Positions 1-4,749 of a stretch of DNA of 5,171 bases are shown here, piece after piece. Under the pieces are notes generated by a model. It was not told the DNA's origin. It ran no database searches and was given only the letters and a program-made list of their open reading frames with translations. Made by a program: the position numbers and the translations under genes. Position 1 is the stretch's first letter, and every line of letters starts with the position of its first letter. This stretch comes from Flavisolibacter sp. GTDB taxonomy: Bacteria > Bacteroidota > Bacteroidia > Chitinophagales > Chitinophagaceae. The stretch covers positions 1 through 5,171 of the forward strand of contig JAGIAB010000245.1 of NCBI GenBank assembly GCA_017745135.1. The letters run 5' to 3'.

Positions 1-75
1 CCACCCCCGCCAAGAGCCGCGAATTGGTGACCCTGCCGGCCCCCGCCTTCGGCGATATCCAGACCGGCCTAGCCT
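1..75. other. GC-rich segment of foreign composition at left edge
   Basis: Seen directly: bases 1-60 hold about 43 G or C by hand count (~72%), while bases 61-120 and 121-180 hold about 27 and 26 of 60. In the frame that runs into the GNAT gene, nearly every codon of this stretch ends in G or C, as in a coding region of a high-GC organism. The encoded residues do not look like a GNAT N-terminus. The change falls near bases 68-78. An assembly chimera at a contig end is the simplest reading; a true recombination joint is possible. Confidence 0.55.
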
Positions 76-509
76 TTGCCGCTTATAACAGGAAAGAGGA
101 TATGGATAAATTCCTGAAACAGCAATTCACCAAGGGAAAGTTGATGATGGAAGTAGGCGCAAGGGAAAATACATTTTTGCTGGCTTATGATGATAACGAC
201 ATAGCAGGTTATGTAAAAATCCGCGATGAAAGAGTTCCTTCGAGTATGGGCAAGGTGAATGCCCTTGAAGTAGCCCGCCTTTATGCTGTGTCCCATCAAA
301 TTGGTAAAGGCGTAGGTTCGTGCCTCATGCAAGCTTGTATTGATATAGCCAAACAGAGAAAAAAAGAATGGCTTTGGCTTGGTGTGTGGGAAAAAAATCA
401 ACGGGCCATTGATTTTTACATGAAATGGGGTTTTGAAAAATTTGATGAAACCGATTTTTTATTGGGAGATGATATGCAGAGAGATTGGTTGATGAAGAAG
501 AGAGTTTGA
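3..509 (+). CDS. GNAT family N-acetyltransferase, 5' partial
   Basis: This is the C-terminal part of a GNAT acetyltransferase, a family that moves an acetyl group from acetyl-CoA to an amine; the substrate cannot be told. The frame is open from base 3 to the TGA at 507-509, so the true start lies outside the window. The TTG at 24 is only the first possible start and is not supported. Numbering from that TTG, the acetyl-CoA loop (motif A) is HQIGKGVG at 91-98, with Ile in place of the usual Gln/Arg, followed by a helix. Motif B is the segment 117-137, with the familiar GVWEKNQRAIDFY and WGF pattern. The C-terminal LGDDMQRDWLM resembles the LGDD-Q-D-LM ending common in this GNAT subgroup. Only the part from FAAYN (residue 18 on) looks like the family. 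The residues before it do not resemble the usual first strand and helix, and their codons are strongly GC-biased. The gene converges on the ALDH gene. Confidence 0.85.
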   Translation, partial: TPAKSRELVTLPAPAFGDIQTGLAFAAYNRKEDMDKFLKQQFTKGKLMMEVGARENTFLLAYDDNDIAGYVKIRDERVPSSMGKVNALEVARLYAVSHQIGKGVGSCLMQACIDIAKQRKKEWLWLGVWEKNQRAIDFYMKWGFEKFDETDFLLGDDMQRDWLMKKRV

Positions 510-573
510 TGCGGTAAACGGCAATCGAAGACTTATTTAGTTACATAATTTCTTACGTTAGCTTATCTCAACA

Positions 574-643
574 ATTATTGATTACTTATTATTAATTACT
601 GGGGTTTTCCCAGAGTTGCAAGCTTCATCAAATAATCAATAAT
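574..643. repeat. AT-rich inverted repeat, 11-bp arms
   Basis: ATTATTGATTA at 574-584 is the exact reverse complement of TAATCAATAAT at 633-643, with 48 bp between the arms. The arms continue imperfectly in similar AT-rich words. The smaller CTGGG/CCCAG hairpin (599-613) sits between them, so the whole can be drawn as a nested stem-loop. Arms this AT-rich could pair by chance, but their position midway between two converging genes fits a weak terminator or a dispersed intergenic element. Confidence 0.4.
599..613. terminator. Possible weak terminator hairpin between convergent genes
   Basis: CTGGG (599-603) and CCCAG (609-613) form a 5-bp stem around a GTTTT loop. There is no run of T after it on either strand, so it is not a clear intrinsic terminator. 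It lies between the converging GNAT and ALDH genes and no better hairpin is visible in this gap. Confidence 0.25.
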
Positions 644-665
644 GAATAATAAATAATCCATCCCG

Positions 666-714
666 TAAAGACACTTCCATTCACGATTAACGATTCACCA
701 TTCACGTCCTCACC
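666..714 (-). repeat. Heptamer-repeat element, copy 1, overlapping the ALDH stop codon
   Basis: Read on the minus strand, this 49-bp block is made of seven-base units: GGTGAGG (708-714, containing the ALDH TGA stop), ACGTGAA, TGGTGAA, TCGTTAA, TCGTGAA, then TGGAAGT and GTCTTTA. It aligns without gaps to the block at 2838-2886, with 41 of 49 positions identical by hand count. Both copies lie in sense orientation just after a coding region. It is probably a dispersed intergenic element acting in, or tolerated in, the 3' untranslated region; its role is unknown. Confidence 0.7.
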
Positions 715-2077
715 TTATCAACTTTTTAAACAAATTCAATTTTCCTTTAAACGGCGGGTATTTGATTTTGGGGTCAAACCAGGTTGGCGTTTTCATGATT
801 GCTTTTTGGTGAGAAAAAGCATCAAAGGAATATTTTCCATGATAAGCCCCGATACCGCTCTTCCCTCTGCCGCCAAAGGGTAAATTAAAATTGGTTAAAT
901 GCCAGCTTGCATTGTTAACACAACCACCTCCAAAAGAAATTTTTTCGATCCACCGTTTTTCCCTTTCCTTGCTTTCAGTGAAAATATAAAAGGCAAGAGG
1001 ATTGGAATTGCGCTCAATGATTGCTTTTGCCTCCTCGAATGAATGGAACGTAAGAATAGGAAGAACGGGCCCGAAGATTTCTTCTTCCATAATGGTTGAT
1101 TCAATTGGTATATCTTCAATGATGGTAGGTTCTATATACAGGCTCGCTGCATTATGTTTTCCTCCGTAAACAATTCTTCCATGTTGCAGGTAATTGACCA
1201 AGCGGTTGAATTGTTTTTCATTAATGATCTTTCCGTAATTATAACTGCCTGAAGGATCTTCAGAAAAAAACTGTTGAACACATCTTTTCAACTCTTCTGA
1301 AAATTTTTCTTTCACTGCTTGATGCACTAAAATATAATCGGGAGCTACACACATTTGTCCGGCGTTTGAAAACTTGGTAAGAGCAATTCTTTTGGCAGCC
1401 ACTGTAAGTTTTGCGTCACTTTCAACCACGCAGGGACTTTTGCCACCCAGTTCAAGTGTTACCGGCACTAATTGCTTTGCCGCCATTTCATAAATGAGCT
1501 TACCAACGGGGATACTTCCTGTATAAAAAATATGATCGAAGCGGAACGCATTCATCATTTGCGGAATGATGGTTGCTCCTTCCCCTTCTGCATAAAAAAT
1601 ATATTCTTTGGAAAAACTTTCTTCAATGATCAATTTCATTACAGCAGATGTGGCAGGAGCAAATTCACTCGGTTTTAAAACAGCACAATTGCCTGCAGCC
1701 ATTGCGCCCACTAATGGCGTAAATAATAATTGCAGGGGATAGTTCCAGGGGCCAATAATTAAAACCACGCCAAGCGGTTCTTTGTAAACAAAACTTTTTG
1801 AAGGCAGATTCATTAAGTTGGTCCGAACTTTTTGAGGCTTCATCCAGCGGTGCAAATGTTTTAGAGTATGATTGATTTCTGCTACCAGGAAGCCGACTTC
1901 AGTTACCCAACTTTCTTCCCGGCTTTTTTTGAGGTCGGAATACAAAGCCTCGTAGAGGTCTTCTTCGTGATGAAGAATAGCAGCTTTTAGCTTTTGCAAT
2001 TGTTGCTTGCGAAATTGATAGCTGCGGGTATTGTATCCCTCATAGAAACCCCGAAGTTGCTGCAATCGTTCTTTCAT
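710..2077 (-). CDS. Class 3-type NAD(P)-dependent aldehyde dehydrogenase
   Basis: The enzyme oxidises aldehydes to carboxylic acids with NAD(P)+. The ALDH3 group typically takes fatty or aromatic aldehydes, so aldehyde detoxification is the likely role, but the substrate cannot be read from the sequence. Start choice: I prefer the ATG at 2077 (455 residues) over the one at 2107 (465). It opens with MKERLQQLRGFYEGYNTRS, matching the usual ALDH3 opening, and gives the family's usual length of about 450. From this start, PWNYP with the oxyanion Asn is at 110-114 (N112), FYTGS at 184-188, LELGGKSP with the general base Glu at 208-215 (E209), the catalytic Cys in SNAGQMC at 243, EEEIFGP at 331-337, and FGGRGKSG at 401-408. 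E209 and C243 match the numbering I recall for mammalian ALDH3A1. There is no C-terminal membrane helix as in ALDH3A2. A TAAATTCG box (one mismatch to TAnnTTTG, minus strand, 2090-2097) would also favour the inner start. The gene diverges from psd and converges on the GNAT gene. Confidence 0.93.
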   Translation of the reverse strand: MKERLQQLRGFYEGYNTRSYQFRKQQLQKLKAAILHHEEDLYEALYSDLKKSREESWVTEVGFLVAEINHTLKHLHRWMKPQKVRTNLMNLPSKSFVYKEPLGVVLIIGPWNYPLQLLFTPLVGAMAAGNCAVLKPSEFAPATSAVMKLIIEESFSKEYIFYAEGEGATIIPQMMNAFRFDHIFYTGSIPVGKLIYEMAAKQLVPVTLELGGKSPCVVESDAKLTVAAKRIALTKFSNAGQMCVAPDYILVHQAVKEKFSEELKRCVQQFFSEDPSGSYNYGKIINEKQFNRLVNYLQHGRIVYGGKHNAASLYIEPTIIEDIPIESTIMEEEIFGPVLPILTFHSFEEAKAIIERNSNPLAFYIFTESKEREKRWIEKISFGGGCVNNASWHLTNFNLPFGGRGKSGIGAYHGKYSFDAFSHQKAIMKTPTWFDPKIKYPPFKGKLNLFKKLIR

Positions 2078-2160
2078 AAAACAAAGAAACGAATTTAGAC
2101 CGGGCATTCGTAAGTAAGAAAAGCAGGGTAACGAACGCTGGCAACATCCTCATCTATCCC

Positions 2161-2168
2161 TAATTTTG
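2161..2168 (+). promoter_or_regulatory. Bacteroidota-type -7 box upstream of psd
   Basis: TAATTTTG is an exact match to the Bacteroidota TAnnTTTG box and ends 17 bp before the psd ATG at 2186. It would place transcription start roughly 10 bases ahead of the start codon. I see no clear TTG box at the expected distance upstream. The match is short and could be chance in AT-rich DNA. Confidence 0.4.
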
Positions 2169-2185
2169 ATCCCTCAATTAAGAAA

Positions 2186-2842
2186 ATGAGATTACACAAA
2201 GAAGGTCTTGCTACAATTTTAATTAGTACTGCAATTACAGCGGTAGTGTTATGGTTAACTATTTTATTGATCGCTCCGCGTTATCCGATACTGGGATGGA
2301 TCATCGGGATTGGTATTGTCGGTTTGCTGATTTTTATTCTTTCTTTTTTCAGGATACCAAACAGGAGCTATGTGGATGACCAGGATGTGATTGTTGCGCC
2401 CTGCGATGGAACTGTAGTGGTAATTGAAGAGGTGCAACCTGACGAGTATTTTACTGACAGGCGTTTGCAGCTTTCTATTTTCATGAGCCCGTTGAATGTG
2501 CATGTGAACCGGAACCCGGTAAGCGGAGAAGTATTGTACAGCCAATATCACAAAGGAAAATACCTGGTGGCCTGGCATCCAAAATCATCAACAGATAATG
2601 AAAGGCACAGCGTTGTTTATAAACACAGGGAGAAAGAGTTGCTGGTTAAACAAATTGCAGGTGCATTGGCAAAACGCATTGTCAATTACCTGAAACCTGG
2701 CGATGTTGTTAAACAGGGTGGAGAAATGGGATTTATAAAATTTGGTTCGAGGGTAGATTTGTTATTGCCACTCGATGCTAAAGTAGATGTAAAGATCAAC
2801 CAGAAAGTAAAGGGTGGGGTTACGGTATTGGCGAGATGGTGA
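2186..2842 (+). CDS. psd: Phosphatidylserine decarboxylase, PSD-A type proenzyme
   Basis: The enzyme decarboxylates phosphatidylserine to phosphatidylethanolamine, the last step in making the main zwitterionic membrane lipid. Its length (218 residues) fits the short PSD-A subfamily, including archaetidylserine decarboxylase-like members. Two hydrophobic segments at about 10-30 and 36-54 anchor it in the inner membrane. Conserved blocks then follow: APCDGTV at 71-77 (D74), SPLNVHVNRNP at 101-111 (H105), KGKYLVAWHPKSS at 123-135, ERHS at 139-142, and FGSRVD at 186-191. By family knowledge the chain cuts itself between G187 and S188, giving a large beta chain and a ~31-residue alpha chain whose first residue becomes the pyruvoyl group. 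The start ATG is preceded by AAGAAA and a good -7 box. The serine-adding partner gene pssA is often nearby but is not in this window. The stop codon lies inside the second heptamer element. Confidence 0.95.
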   Translation: MRLHKEGLATILISTAITAVVLWLTILLIAPRYPILGWIIGIGIVGLLIFILSFFRIPNRSYVDDQDVIVAPCDGTVVVIEEVQPDEYFTDRRLQLSIFMSPLNVHVNRNPVSGEVLYSQYHKGKYLVAWHPKSSTDNERHSVVYKHREKELLVKQIAGALAKRIVNYLKPGDVVKQGGEMGFIKFGSRVDLLLPLDAKVDVKINQKVKGGVTVLARW

Positions 2843-2886
2843 GGACGTGAAACGTGAATCGTCAAACGTGAATTCGAGTGTCTTTT
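2838..2886 (+). repeat. Heptamer-repeat element, copy 2, overlapping the psd stop codon
   Basis: This block reads GGTGAGG (2838-2844, containing the psd TGA stop at 2840-2842), then ACGTGAA (2845-2851), ACGTGAA (2852-2858), TCGTCAA (2859-2865), ACGTGAA (2866-2872), TTCGAGT and GTCTTTT. It is the gap-free partner of the minus-strand block at 666-714, with 8 mismatches in 49 by hand count. The shared first 14 bases start just upstream of the stop codon in both cases. Confidence 0.7.
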
Positions 2887-3054
2887 AAGTTGTTGACTTA
2901 CGACAGTAGCAAGAGGTAGCATAATTAAAAGAGAATACTTATTGCTTCACATTGATCAGTAGGAACTCTTCCATTCATAATTGGCATCGCAATTCGTGTA
3001 ATTCGTGAATAGAATTCGTGTAATCTTCCTAACTTAAAGGAACAATTCCCTTAC
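2887..3054. other. Intergenic spacer after psd
   Basis: Together with the heptamer element, about 210 bp separate psd from the next small gene. I see no open reading frame of note on either strand and no RNA gene. A weak TAAGT/ACTTA hairpin (2886-2900) has no T run after it, so no convincing psd terminator is visible. The right half holds the nonamer repeat and presumably the promoter of the small gene at 3055, although no exact TAnnTTTG box is seen; the nearest, TAATCTTC at 3021-3028, has two mismatches. Confidence 0.5.
2991..3021 (+). repeat. Nonamer repeat AATTCGTGW, three copies
   Basis: AATTCGTGT (2991-2999), AATTCGTGA (3000-3008) and AATTCGTGT (3013-3021) lie 34 bp upstream of the small-protein start. 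The first two are tandem and the third follows after four bases. The middle copy continues as CGTGAAT, sharing its core with the heptamers at 2845-2872. It may be a dispersed intergenic sequence or a cluster of binding sites; nothing in the sequence decides. Confidence 0.6.
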
Positions 3055-3216
3055 ATGAAAAAGTATTTACTAATTGCCAGTGCCGGAGTGTTGATCACTG
3101 CAGGCGTAACTGCTACAGCTTTGAAAAGCAATGGCAAGAAAAAAACAACTACTAACACAAGCAAAAAATGCCCCGCACATAAGTGCAGTATGTCGGCAAA
3201 CACTGCTTGCTACTAA
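3055..3216 (+). CDS. Small exported or membrane-anchored Cys-containing protein, 53 aa
   Basis: I do not recognise a named family. The frame begins MKKYLLIASAG, continues as a hydrophobic stretch to about residue 22 (ending TATA), then a Lys/Thr-rich hydrophilic linker (24-38), and ends in CPAHKCSMSANTACY with cysteines at 39, 44 and 52, His42 and Met46. The layout is that of a Sec signal peptide or N-terminal anchor followed by a short periplasmic tail. Cleavage after the Ala at 22 is plausible. The C-P-x-H-x-C-x-M cluster is the kind of side-chain set that can bind a soft metal, but that is only a suggestion. Support for it being real: a coherent signal-peptide pattern, a stop codon seven bases before a strong terminator, and a spacer upstream long enough for its own promoter. 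No strong Shine-Dalgarno is seen, although AAAGGAA lies at 3036-3042. Confidence 0.7.
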   Translation: MKKYLLIASAGVLITAGVTATALKSNGKKKTTTNTSKKCPAHKCSMSANTACY

Positions 3217-3222
3217 AAGAAC

Positions 3223-3247
3223 GTCCCGCTTACGGCGGGACTTTTTT
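3223..3247. terminator. Bidirectional intrinsic terminator
   Basis: GTCCCGC (3223-3229) and GCGGGAC (3235-3241) form a perfect 7-bp GC-rich stem around the loop TTACG, followed by six T on the plus strand (3242-3247). It ends the small-protein transcript seven bases after its stop. On the minus strand the hairpin is followed by GTTCTTTTA, so it can also stop the converging HAD transcript, whose stop codon overlaps the T run. Confidence 0.88.
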
Positions 3248-3941
3248 ACAAAAACTCTTTTAATTGTTTTAATTCAGTGACGGTATAAGTAGGGATAAGA
3301 CTTTGTTCTGCATTGATATGGTTGACATGCACCTGGTCTATGCCGGCAGCTATCGCACCTGCAATATCTACTTCAATGCTATCTCCAATCATCAGGCTCT
3401 CTTCAGCAGTTGCACCTGCTTTGTTCAGTGCATAGACAAAAATTTCCTTTTTCGGTTTCAGGCTGTTGGAGCCTTCCGACGTAATCACTTCTTTAAAAAA
3501 ATGATTAATGCCGGAGCTTTTTAATTTACCATGCTGCACCAGTTCAAATCCGTTGGTGATAAGGTGTAACTGGTATCCTTTGTCGGTTAAATACTGAAGC
3601 ACTTCTTTGGTATCAGGAAACAGGATGGTTCTTGTAGGAAGAAGCTGTAGAAATAATTCGCTCAATTGCCTTGCCAGCGCTTCATCGGCAATCTTAAAGT
3701 CCAGTAGGGTCAGCCACATTCGCTTGAGCCGTAATTCTTCCTGCCTTATATACCCGTTGCGGTACCGTTCCCAAAGCTTTTCATTGTGCACTAAATAATT
3801 TTTATAAAAGATGTCAAAATCATGAATGCCTTTATCAACAAGATTTAAATCAATATGCAGTTGCTGCAGTGTAACTCTTGCATTGGCATCAAAGTCCCAA
3901 AGTGTGTGGTCAAGATCGAAGAACAGGTGTTTGTATTTCAT
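3246..3941 (-). CDS. HAD-superfamily phosphatase, YjjG/YfnB-type nucleotidase
   Basis: This is a HAD subfamily I phosphatase. YjjG-type members remove phosphate from pyrimidine nucleoside monophosphates, including non-canonical ones, and are seen as house-cleaning enzymes in the cytoplasm. Motif I is FFDLDHTLWDF at 7-17, with nucleophile D9 and acid/base D11. The DHTLWDF form is characteristic of this branch. An alpha-helical cap follows (about 20-100). Motif II is LITNG (127-131, T129), motif III is the Lys in LKPKKEIF (K162), and motif IV is MIGDSIEVDIAGA with D187 and D192 for Mg2+. The length of 231 residues is close to E. coli YjjG (about 225). All catalytic residues are present. The assignment to the YjjG branch rests on motif I wording and length, so another HAD-IA substrate is possible. 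The gene diverges from the SDR gene across a 52-bp gap and converges on the small-protein gene. Confidence 0.88.
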   Translation of the reverse strand: MKYKHLFFDLDHTLWDFDANARVTLQQLHIDLNLVDKGIHDFDIFYKNYLVHNEKLWERYRNGYIRQEELRLKRMWLTLLDFKIADEALARQLSELFLQLLPTRTILFPDTKEVLQYLTDKGYQLHLITNGFELVQHGKLKSSGINHFFKEVITSEGSNSLKPKKEIFVYALNKAGATAEESLMIGDSIEVDIAGAIAAGIDQVHVNHINAEQSLIPTYTVTELKQLKEFL

Positions 3942-3960
3942 GTACGTGAGGAATAGAAGT

Positions 3961-3968
3961 TAGATTTG
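3961..3968 (+). promoter_or_regulatory. Bacteroidota-type -7 box upstream of the SDR gene
   Basis: TAGATTTG matches TAnnTTTG exactly and ends 25 bp before the SDR start codon, leaving room for a short leader with a Shine-Dalgarno. A TTG at 3931-3933 is too far upstream to be a convincing partner box. Confidence 0.45.
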
Positions 3969-3975
3969 TAGCTGT

Positions 3976-3983
3976 CAAAATTA
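3976..3983 (-). promoter_or_regulatory. Bacteroidota-type -7 box upstream of the HAD gene
   Basis: On the minus strand this reads TAATTTTG, an exact TAnnTTTG match, 34 bp upstream of the HAD ATG. It points toward the opposite-strand box at 3961-3968, with seven bases between them, so the two predicted start points would nearly coincide. No clear upstream TTG box is visible. Confidence 0.4.
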
Positions 3984-3988
3984 GAGGA
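3983..3988 (+). promoter_or_regulatory. Shine-Dalgarno of the SDR gene
   Basis: AGAGGA ends five bases before the ATG at 3994. It is the clearest Shine-Dalgarno-like site in the window, where most genes show none, and it supports this start for the SDR gene. Confidence 0.5.
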
Positions 3989-3993
3989 ACATT

Positions 3994-4695
3994 ATGAATG
4001 CTGTTATTACTGGCGCATCAAGAGGAATTGGAAAGGCTACGGCACGGATTTTTGCACTGCATGGCTATGATCTTTATCTCAGTTCAAGAAATGAAAAAAA
4101 ACTTCTTCAAACCATTGAAGAGCTGAAGAAAGATTTTCCGAATGTTTCTGTTGACGGGAAAGCTTTTGACCTGGGTAAAAAGCAGGAGGCACAATTGTTG
4201 GGCGAATGGATCAATACCAATGCAGACGCCATTGATGTTTTGGTCAATAATGCCGGCAATTTTATACAGGGAGATGTATCGAACGAACCGGATGGCGCTT
4301 TGGAAGAAATGATAGGAGTGAATCTTTATAGTGCGTATCATTTAACAAGGACGGTTCTTCCCAAAATGATGGCAACAAAAGCCGGCCATATTTTTACCCT
4401 TTGCTCCATTGCAAGCCTTGGTGCTTATCCTGGAGGCGGATCTTATAGTATCAGTAAATTCGCTTTGCTTGGTTTTACAAAAAATCTTAGAAGAGAATTG
4501 CAGCCGCATGGAATAAAAGTTACTGCCATCATTCCGGGAGCAGCTTATACCGATTCATGGAAAGAAAGCGGAGTTGCGGAACAACGACTCATGGAAGCCG
4601 ATGATATTGCAAAGGTGATTTATAATGCCACTCTTCTTTCGCCGCAGGCTGTTGTTGAAGAAATCATTATTCGTCCGCAATTAGGCGATTTATAG
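3994..4695 (+). CDS. Short-chain dehydrogenase/reductase (classical SDR)
   Basis: This is a cytoplasmic NAD(P)(H)-dependent oxidoreductase acting on an unknown alcohol or carbonyl. The Rossmann glycine motif TGASRGIG is at 6-13, within two residues of the expected first strand, which supports this start. SSR at 30-32 puts an Arg after the second strand, suggesting NADP(H). D59 contacts the adenine in this family. NNAG is at 85-88, and the catalytic tetrad is N110, S138, Y151 and K155 (YSISK). PGAAYTDSW at 181-189 is the usual cofactor-side loop. All catalytic residues are intact and the length (233) is normal. The wording resembles the sepiapterin reductase/3-ketoacyl-ACP reductase-like 'SDR family oxidoreductase' group, but no substrate can be assigned. 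The following batD-like gene begins 54 bp after the stop with no visible terminator between, so cotranscription is possible. Confidence 0.92.
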   Translation: MNAVITGASRGIGKATARIFALHGYDLYLSSRNEKKLLQTIEELKKDFPNVSVDGKAFDLGKKQEAQLLGEWINTNADAIDVLVNNAGNFIQGDVSNEPDGALEEMIGVNLYSAYHLTRTVLPKMMATKAGHIFTLCSIASLGAYPGGGSYSISKFALLGFTKNLRRELQPHGIKVTAIIPGAAYTDSWKESGVAEQRLMEADDIAKVIYNATLLSPQAVVEEIIIRPQLGDL

Positions 4696-4749
4696 CCGCT
4701 GGTCAATCTGAACTGCCTGCTTGGAACCGGCTTATTATTTTCGTTCAGA

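Larger units (their letters stand above)
510..665. other. AT-rich intergenic spacer between convergent genes
   Basis: No gene is visible between the GNAT stop and the heptamer element next to the ALDH stop. The stretch is AT-rich and built largely from ATT/AAT-type words such as ATTATTGATTA and AATAATGAATAATAAATAAT. It holds the inverted repeat and the small hairpin listed separately. Simple AT-rich spacers of this kind are common between convergent genes in Bacteroidota. I see no RNA gene in it. Confidence 0.6.

Noticed and set aside
24..26. TTG as the true start of the GNAT gene
   Set aside because: The frame is open upstream to the window edge, there is no ribosome binding site, and the N-terminus would be too short and unlike the family.
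69..401. Open frame on the minus strand within the GNAT gene
   Set aside because: It lies antisense to a recognisable enzyme and its translation (many Phe, His, Tyr) has no domain pattern.
666..2886. A transposon or integron-like unit bounded by terminal inverted repeats
   Set aside because: The enclosed genes are housekeeping enzymes with no transposase or integrase, the repeats overlap stop codons, and no target-site duplication is visible. Kept only as a question in the findings.
2264..2922. Two minus-strand open frames across psd
   Set aside because: Antisense to the conserved PSD blocks, no start context and no recognisable family.
2893..2925. Sigma-70-like TTGACT with a downstream TAGCATAAT
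   Set aside because: Bacteroidota use a different primary promoter consensus, so a chance match is more likely than a promoter here.
2845..3021. CRISPR-like array from the CGTGAA repeats
   Set aside because: The units are 7-9 bases, directly adjacent, with no spacers of regular length and no cas genes nearby.
4084..4341. Minus-strand open frame within the SDR gene
   Set aside because: Shadow of a strongly conserved coding region; the composition is that of antisense translation.
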